Shown: positions 7,453 through 11,499 of the stretch, one piece after another
Layout: the number at the start of each line of letters is the position of its first letter
Numbering within the stretch: position 1 is the stretch's first letter
Assembly (NCBI GenBank): GCA_020851835.1
Contig: JADZBZ010000221.1
Coordinates: forward strand, 1 to 11,499
DNA: 11,499 bases
DNA from: Acidobacteriota bacterium
GTDB taxonomy: Bacteria > Acidobacteriota > Vicinamibacteria > Vicinamibacterales > UBA2999
Reading direction: 5' to 3'
The notes under the pieces: generated by a model
Told to the model about the DNA's origin: nothing
Database searches by the model: none
What the model saw: the letters and a program-made list of their open reading frames with translations, nothing else
Made by a program: the position numbers and the translations under genes

Positions 7453-7986
7453 CTAGAACGGCTTGAAGCCGTCCCCGGCGCGGAAGTCGGTGGCACGCCG
7501 GCCGCGGGCGTCATGGACGTGCAGCATGTTCACCTGCTCGGGGAACAGTTCCGCGAAAACGGCATCCCGCACCGTGAAGCCGGTCGTGGCACTCACGCCC
7601 TTCGCCTCCACGTAGACCCACGTCACGTCCACCTTGTTCTCGAGTCCGACCCACGCGAGCGGCACCGGCGTGCCGTCGGCACGCCGAATCACCAGCGTCT
7701 GGCGCACGTAGTCCAGTACCGCCTCGTCGAATCCCGGCTGCCCGTGCTTGAGCGCCCTGCCCTGGCGCGCCACGGCGGCCTCGAGGTCGTCGGCGAAGAG
7801 CCGCATGGTCAGTTCGAGCGACTTCTCGGCGGCGTTGTGCTCCGCCACGGTGAGACTCACGTAGAACTTGTGCGCGCTGCCCAGCACGGGCGCCAGGCAC
7901 GCCAGGGCGACGACGAGCGCGACCCGTACCCGCAGGCGAGGCCTCGCGGCACGCCTGCCGTCACGGCTCCTGCGGCCGCGGCGCAT
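7453..7986 (-). CDS. DUF6702-like secreted protein, mature N-terminal histidine predicted
   Basis: This 177-aa protein starts at ATG 7986, inside the last 26 bases of the M1 peptidase gene, so translation is probably coupled. A long Arg-rich n-region (1-22) precedes a hydrophobic core (about 22-36). The likely signal peptidase site is GSA|HKFYVS, after residue 38, leaving His39 as the first mature residue. The segment HKFYVSLT, the LELTMRLFADDLE stretch (57-69) and the C-terminal NMLHVHDARG resemble the DUF6702 family, small secreted proteins of unknown function. An exposed N-terminal His can bind copper or nickel, and His156 and His158 could add ligands; this is speculation. The protein should be periplasmic, with a single beta-rich domain. 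The odd points are the very basic n-region and the lack of another usable start. The family call comes from memory of its motif pattern. Confidence 0.72.
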   Translation of the reverse strand: MRRGRRSRDGRRAARPRLRVRVALVVALACLAPVLGSAHKFYVSLTVAEHNAAEKSLELTMRLFADDLEAAVARQGRALKHGQPGFDEAVLDYVRQTLVIRRADGTPVPLAWVGLENKVDVTWVYVEAKGVSATTGFTVRDAVFAELFPEQVNMLHVHDARGRRATDFRAGDGFKPF

Positions 7987-10291
7987 CGGTGTCGCTCTTC
8001 TTCTCGAGCTGCTGCATGGGGTTGGGCGAGGTCTGTTGCTGCTGCTTGAACATCTGGAAGCGCGTCATCACCGGCCGGCGCGGGAAGAAGTTGTTCGACA
8101 GGTCGGCATCGGCGGTTTCGAGTTTCGGATCGAGCGTGATCTGCGCCAGCACCTTGTCGGTCACGACCAGCTTCGACACGCGCTTGTTGTTGCGACGCCA
8201 GATTTCGGCCGGGATGCGCAGTTCCTCGGTGGACCCGTCGGCGTAGTCGAGCTTCAGGATCAGTGGCATCACGAGCCCGCCCACGTTCGAGAAGTCCATC
8301 ACGTAGAAGTTCTCGTTGGCGCCGATCAGCGCCTTTTCCTGCTCGGTCAGCCCCGCCACGAACGTCTGATACGCCTCGCGGTCCTGCGGCGTCACCGCCA
8401 GCGGGTCGTACCGGTTGTAGAAATCGGCGAGCGCCGGGTTGCCCTCGACCACCTTGGGTGTGTTCTCGTACCGCTCGGCCGTGATGGTCTTGGGGGTCTC
8501 GGACTGCTCCTTCCGCTGCAGGGCCTTCTCGATGTCCGGGTCGCCCGTATTCAGCGTGAAGTGGCGCACGTCGTCGAGCGAGATGTCGGTATGGTCGGTG
8601 GAATAGAACCAGCCGCGCCAGAACCAGTCGAGGTCCACGGCCGACGCGTCTTCCATCGTGCGGAAAAAATCGGCCGGCATCGGCCGCTTGAACTTCCAGC
8701 GGCGAGCGTATTCCTTGAACGCGAAGTCGAACAGCTCGCGGCCCATCACCGTCTCGCGCAGGATGTTGAGCGCGGTGGCGGGCTTCAGGTACGCGTTGTT
8801 ACCCAACTGCTTGACCGACTCGGAGTTGGTCATGATGGGCTCCTGGTTCGGATCGAGCATGTACTCCACGACGTTCCGGGGCTCGCCGCGACGCGACGGG
8901 TAGTTGTCCTCCCATTCCTGCTCGGTCAGGAACTGCAGGAACGAGTTGATGCCCTCGTCCATCCAGGTCCACTGGCGCTCGTCGCTGTTCACCACCATCG
9001 GGAAGAAGTTGTGGCCCACCTCGTGGATGACCACCGAGATGAGTCCGTACTTGGTGCGCGCCGGATAGGTGCCGTCCTCTTCAGGGCGCGGGCCGTTGAA
9101 GCAGATCATCGGGTACTCCATGCCGCCGATGGGCCCGTTCACCGAGATCGCCACCGGGTACGGATAGGAGAACGAGTAGCGCGAGTAGGTGTTGAGGGTG
9201 TGGATGATGGCGGCGGTGGAGTACTGGCCCCACAGCGGGTTGCCTTCCTTCGGGTAGAAGGACATCGCCAGCACGGGGTTGTCGTCCACGTTGTGGCCCT
9301 GGGCGTCCCAGATGAACTTGCGCGATGAGGCGAAGCCAAAATCGCGCACGTTGTCGGCGTGGAACACCCACGTCTTCTTGCCGGCGGGTTTCCCCGCTTC
9401 CGCCGCCGCCGCTTCTTCGGGCGTCACGATCAGCACGGGCATCGTGGAGGCCCCGGCCTGCTCGAGACGCTGCAGTTGTGCGGCGCTCAGCACGTCCTTC
9501 GGGTTCTGCAACACGCCGGTGGCGCCCACGACGTGATCGTCCGGCGCGGTGATGCGCACCGTGTAGTTGCCGAACTCGAGCGTGAACTCGCCGCTGCCCA
9601 GGAACTGCTTGTGCTGCCAGCCGCTCACGTCGTTGTAGGCGGCCAGGCGCGGAAAGAACTGGGCGATCTCGTAGATGTAGTTGCCGTCCTTCGGGAAGAA
9701 CTCGTAGCCCGACCGCCCGCCCACGCGGCGCGCGTTGTTGATGTTGTAGCTCCACTCCACGCTGAAGACCACGTTCTTGCCGGGCGCCAGCGGCACCGGC
9801 AGGTCCACGCGCATCATCGTCTTCGAGATGATGTGCGGCAGCGGCTGGCCCGCCGCGTCCTTCACGGCGGCAATCTGATAGCCACCGTCGAAGTCGCGAT
9901 TCACGAGCGTGTCGAGCGTCTGGAAGGTGGGCTTGTCGAGCGACGGCGCGGTCTGCGTGAGGTTCGAGTCGGAGTCCTTGCGGAACAGGTTCTGATCGAG
10001 CTGCAGCCACACGTAGGTGAGCGCGTCGGGCGACTGGTTGAAGTAGGTCACCGTCTCTTTGCCCACGATGCGCTGCTTCACGTCGTCGAGTTCGACGTCC
10101 ATGTCGTAGTCGGCCCGCTGTTGCCAGTACGACCGGCCCGGCGCACCCGACGCGGTGCGCTGCTCGTTCGGTGTGGGCAGGATCTCTTCGAGCTGCCGGA
10201 ACGTGTCGGCGGGACCGGTCCTGGACTGCGCAAACGCCGCAGACGCCAAGGCCAGGACGAGGGACGCGGCAAGCACGAGACGGAGAGTCAT
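7961..10291 (-). CDS. Secreted M1-family zinc metallopeptidase
   Basis: This 776-aa protein has a signal peptide with a likely cut after AFA (21|22) and should work in the periplasm or outside the cell. It has the M1 aminopeptidase layout: an N-terminal beta domain, then the catalytic domain with GGMEY (389-393), a variant of the GAMEN exopeptidase motif. The zinc site is HEVGH (His423, Glu424, His427) with the third ligand Glu446 exactly 18 residues later in MDEG. Tyr501 in NAYLKPA is the likely transition-state tyrosine. A Gln-rich, charged tail ends the protein. It probably removes N-terminal residues from peptides. The start is ATG 10291, directly before the signal peptide; the frame stays open to 11068 but that part lies over the acyltransferase gene and is not coding. 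The DUF6702-like gene overlaps its 3' end by 26 bp, implying an operon. Confidence 0.93.
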   Translation of the reverse strand: MTLRLVLAASLVLALASAAFAQSRTGPADTFRQLEEILPTPNEQRTASGAPGRSYWQQRADYDMDVELDDVKQRIVGKETVTYFNQSPDALTYVWLQLDQNLFRKDSDSNLTQTAPSLDKPTFQTLDTLVNRDFDGGYQIAAVKDAAGQPLPHIISKTMMRVDLPVPLAPGKNVVFSVEWSYNINNARRVGGRSGYEFFPKDGNYIYEIAQFFPRLAAYNDVSGWQHKQFLGSGEFTLEFGNYTVRITAPDDHVVGATGVLQNPKDVLSAAQLQRLEQAGASTMPVLIVTPEEAAAAEAGKPAGKKTWVFHADNVRDFGFASSRKFIWDAQGHNVDDNPVLAMSFYPKEGNPLWGQYSTAAIIHTLNTYSRYSFSYPYPVAISVNGPIGGMEYPMICFNGPRPEEDGTYPARTKYGLISVVIHEVGHNFFPMVVNSDERQWTWMDEGINSFLQFLTEQEWEDNYPSRRGEPRNVVEYMLDPNQEPIMTNSESVKQLGNNAYLKPATALNILRETVMGRELFDFAFKEYARRWKFKRPMPADFFRTMEDASAVDLDWFWRGWFYSTDHTDISLDDVRHFTLNTGDPDIEKALQRKEQSETPKTITAERYENTPKVVEGNPALADFYNRYDPLAVTPQDREAYQTFVAGLTEQEKALIGANENFYVMDFSNVGGLVMPLILKLDYADGSTEELRIPAEIWRRNNKRVSKLVVTDKVLAQITLDPKLETADADLSNNFFPRRPVMTRFQMFKQQQQTSPNPMQQLEKKSDTDAPRPQEP

Positions 10292-10297
10292 CCGCGT

Positions 10298-10303
10298 ATT
10301 GTA
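10298..10303 (-). promoter_or_regulatory. Candidate -10 element for the M1 peptidase gene (leaderless start)
   Basis: The minus strand reads TACAAT, five of six matches to TATAAT, exactly 6 nt before the ATG at 10291. Initiation at the normal distance would fall on the A of the ATG. There is no Shine-Dalgarno sequence. A good -35 box at the usual 16-18 bp spacing is not seen. Confidence 0.45.
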
Positions 10304-10362
10304 ATCGAGCCGTCTCGACAATGGCCCGGGCGGCACGCCGCGGTCGCGGCAAGGCCCATCCG

Positions 10363-11499
10363 TCAGGAATCGGACGGCTGAAGCGTCACCGCGGCGCGCG
10401 CGGCCCCATCCGCTCGCCACCAGTCGGTCACGCCTTGCGACACCGGCGCCCACGCCTTCGTGAGCCCGATGGTCAGCATCACGTACACGGGCAGACACAC
10501 CCACATCCACTGCGCCAGGGGTGCCCCGAGCGACTGCGCCGTGCCGACCACGAACCGCAGGGCGTCCTGCACCACCAGCATCGCCAGCGACGTTCGCCCC
10601 GCCCACAGCAGGACCCGGGCTGGGCCGGGCCGGGCGAGGGCCCAGGATGCCAGCGCCCAGAGTCCCATCACCGCGGGAACCACGGCCAGGGAGGGGCCGA
10701 TGACGACGAGGAGGCGGGCCGGTGGCAGCAGCACCGAACCGATCCAGCCGGCGAGCAGCAACAGCAGGACCGCAGGCACCAGGGCAACGGTCGAGTGCAG
10801 ACGGGCAGCGCCGGCCCCGGCTCGGCGACGGAACCACGGCGCCGCAACCATGCCCAACGCCGGCGAGACCAGGCGAAACGGCAGGAACGCCGCCAGCGCC
10901 GACGCGGTGTCGAACGGGCCGAGGCGCCACCCGGTGAGCAATAGCACCCGCAGTCCCACCATCACGACGCCGCACGCGACCAGAAACGCCGCGGGACCCA
11001 GCCGGCGCAGCACGGCGCGCATGACCGGATAGGCCACGTAGAACTGCGCCATCAGCGCGATGTACCACAACGAAGGCGCGACGACCTGAACGGTACCGGG
11101 CGAGGTGAAGCGTCCCATCACGGAGAGGCCGTACAAGAGATGCGAGGGTGCGAACTCGTACGGGACACGCGCCAGGCGTGAGCCGAATTGGACTTCGTCT
11201 TCAAAGGGCGCTCCGGTGACCATCGAACGCGCGAGCGCACACGCCACGATCACTGCGGCGACGAGGAGCGTGCCGAGCCAATAGCCCGGCAGGATGGCCT
11301 GCGCGCGCCGGGCCAGCAGGGCGGACGCGGGCCGTGGCCGCCCGAGCTCAAGGACGAGGCCCGTCACGAACAACAGGACGTCGAGGCGGAATCCGGGCAG
11401 GAACAACACGCCCACGAGGACACGCCCGAGGGCCTCGGCAATCTCCCCGCGGGCCAGGGCGCTCGCGATGACACCGGGCGCCACCTCCGCGGCGGGCAG
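10363..11499 (-). CDS. Acyltransferase-3-like integral membrane protein (5' end outside window)
   Basis: The frame is open from the window edge at 11499 to a TGA at 10363-10365, giving 378 residues. A GTG at 11484 is the first possible start, but the family's usual opening helix with its catalytic-type histidine is missing, so the true start probably lies beyond the window. About nine or ten hydrophobic helices are visible. The segments FRLDVLLFVTGLVL and RRAQAILPGYWLG match the second helix and the cytosolic Arg-rich turn of acyltransferase-3 (OafA/NodX/OpgC-like) proteins, which move acyl groups onto sugars, glycans or lipids across the inner membrane. The acceptor cannot be told. It lies 71 bp upstream of the M1 gene on the same strand; that gap has a short GC hairpin (10337-10350) but no T-run, so read-through is possible. 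The family call is moderate to good. Confidence 0.75.
   Translation of the reverse strand: MPAAEVAPGVIASALARGEIAEALGRVLVGVLFLPGFRLDVLLFVTGLVLELGRPRPASALLARRAQAILPGYWLGTLLVAAVIVACALARSMVTGAPFEDEVQFGSRLARVPYEFAPSHLLYGLSVMGRFTSPGTVQVVAPSLWYIALMAQFYVAYPVMRAVLRRLGPAAFLVACGVVMVGLRVLLLTGWRLGPFDTASALAAFLPFRLVSPALGMVAAPWFRRRAGAGAARLHSTVALVPAVLLLLLAGWIGSVLLPPARLLVVIGPSLAVVPAVMGLWALASWALARPGPARVLLWAGRTSLAMLVVQDALRFVVGTAQSLGAPLAQWMWVCLPVYVMLTIGLTKAWAPVSQGVTDWWRADGAARAAVTLQPSDS

Noticed and set aside
7442..7456. Tandem GGCTCTAG repeat at the convergent stop codons
   Set aside because: Two overlapping 8-bp copies around the stop codons are most likely chance and have no sign of function.
7458..7472. ACGGC-TTGAA-GCCGT hairpin near the convergent HupE and DUF6702 stops as a bidirectional terminator
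   Set aside because: The stem is short, it lies inside the DUF6702-like coding end, and no T-tract follows on either side.
10337..10350. GCCGCG-GT-CGCGGC hairpin between acyltransferase and M1 genes as a terminator
   Set aside because: The loop is only two bases and no T-run follows on either strand, so an intrinsic terminator cannot be supported.
7868..10381. Plus-strand frames of 486 aa (7868-9328) and 340 aa (9359-10381) opposite the M1 gene
   Set aside because: They are mirror frames of a well-supported peptidase with all catalytic motifs. The products are His/Arg/Val-rich with no recognisable domain.
10292..11068. Upstream extension of the M1 peptidase frame to 11068
   Set aside because: The added residues are Arg/Gly/Pro-rich without domains and overlie the acyltransferase gene in another frame. 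A clear signal peptide starts at 10291.

Overview
The window is GC-rich bacterial DNA with tightly packed genes. The large outer-membrane receptor with an N-terminal carboxypeptidase-regulatory-like domain (Oar-like architecture), secreted M1 peptidase, DUF6702-type protein and overall composition best fit an Acidobacteriota genome, probably a Vicinamibacteria-like lineage. This is an inference from gene content; there is no rRNA or other phylogenetic marker here.

Layout. (1) 1-949, plus strand: the C-terminal tail of a BtpA/SgcQ-family protein followed one base later by a PfkB-family sugar kinase, forming a two-gene unit. (2) 980-3586, minus strand: a Cys/Met-metabolism PLP enzyme (cystathionine beta-lyase-like) followed by an APC-family amino acid permease, probably one transcript for amino acid uptake and sulfur amino acid metabolism. 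(3) 3633-6697, minus strand: a TonB-dependent receptor of 998 aa with a clear ribosome binding site and signal peptide, ending in a strong intrinsic terminator. Its barrel carries a canonical EF-hand-type calcium loop. (4) 6698-6906: a 209-bp divergent intergenic region with several small palindromes. (5) 6907-10291: a HupE/UreJ-type membrane protein (plus strand) converging on a DUF6702-like secreted protein that overlaps the end of a secreted M1 zinc peptidase (both minus strand). (6) 10363-11499, minus strand: a membrane acyltransferase cut by the window edge.

The most interesting part is regions 3-5. A TonB receptor, a HupE-type inner-membrane protein, a DUF6702 protein whose predicted mature N-terminus is histidine, and an M1 metallopeptidase lie together. 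From memory, HupE, DUF6702 and M1 genes also co-occur in Bacteroidota, so this could be an uncharacterised envelope system, perhaps metal-related. That role is a hypothesis, not shown by the sequence. Several genes here (M1, HupE, possibly the PLP enzyme) lack a Shine-Dalgarno sequence and have a -10-like hexamer 6-8 nt before the start codon, which suggests leaderless transcription. No mobile elements, CRISPR arrays, tRNAs or rRNAs were seen.
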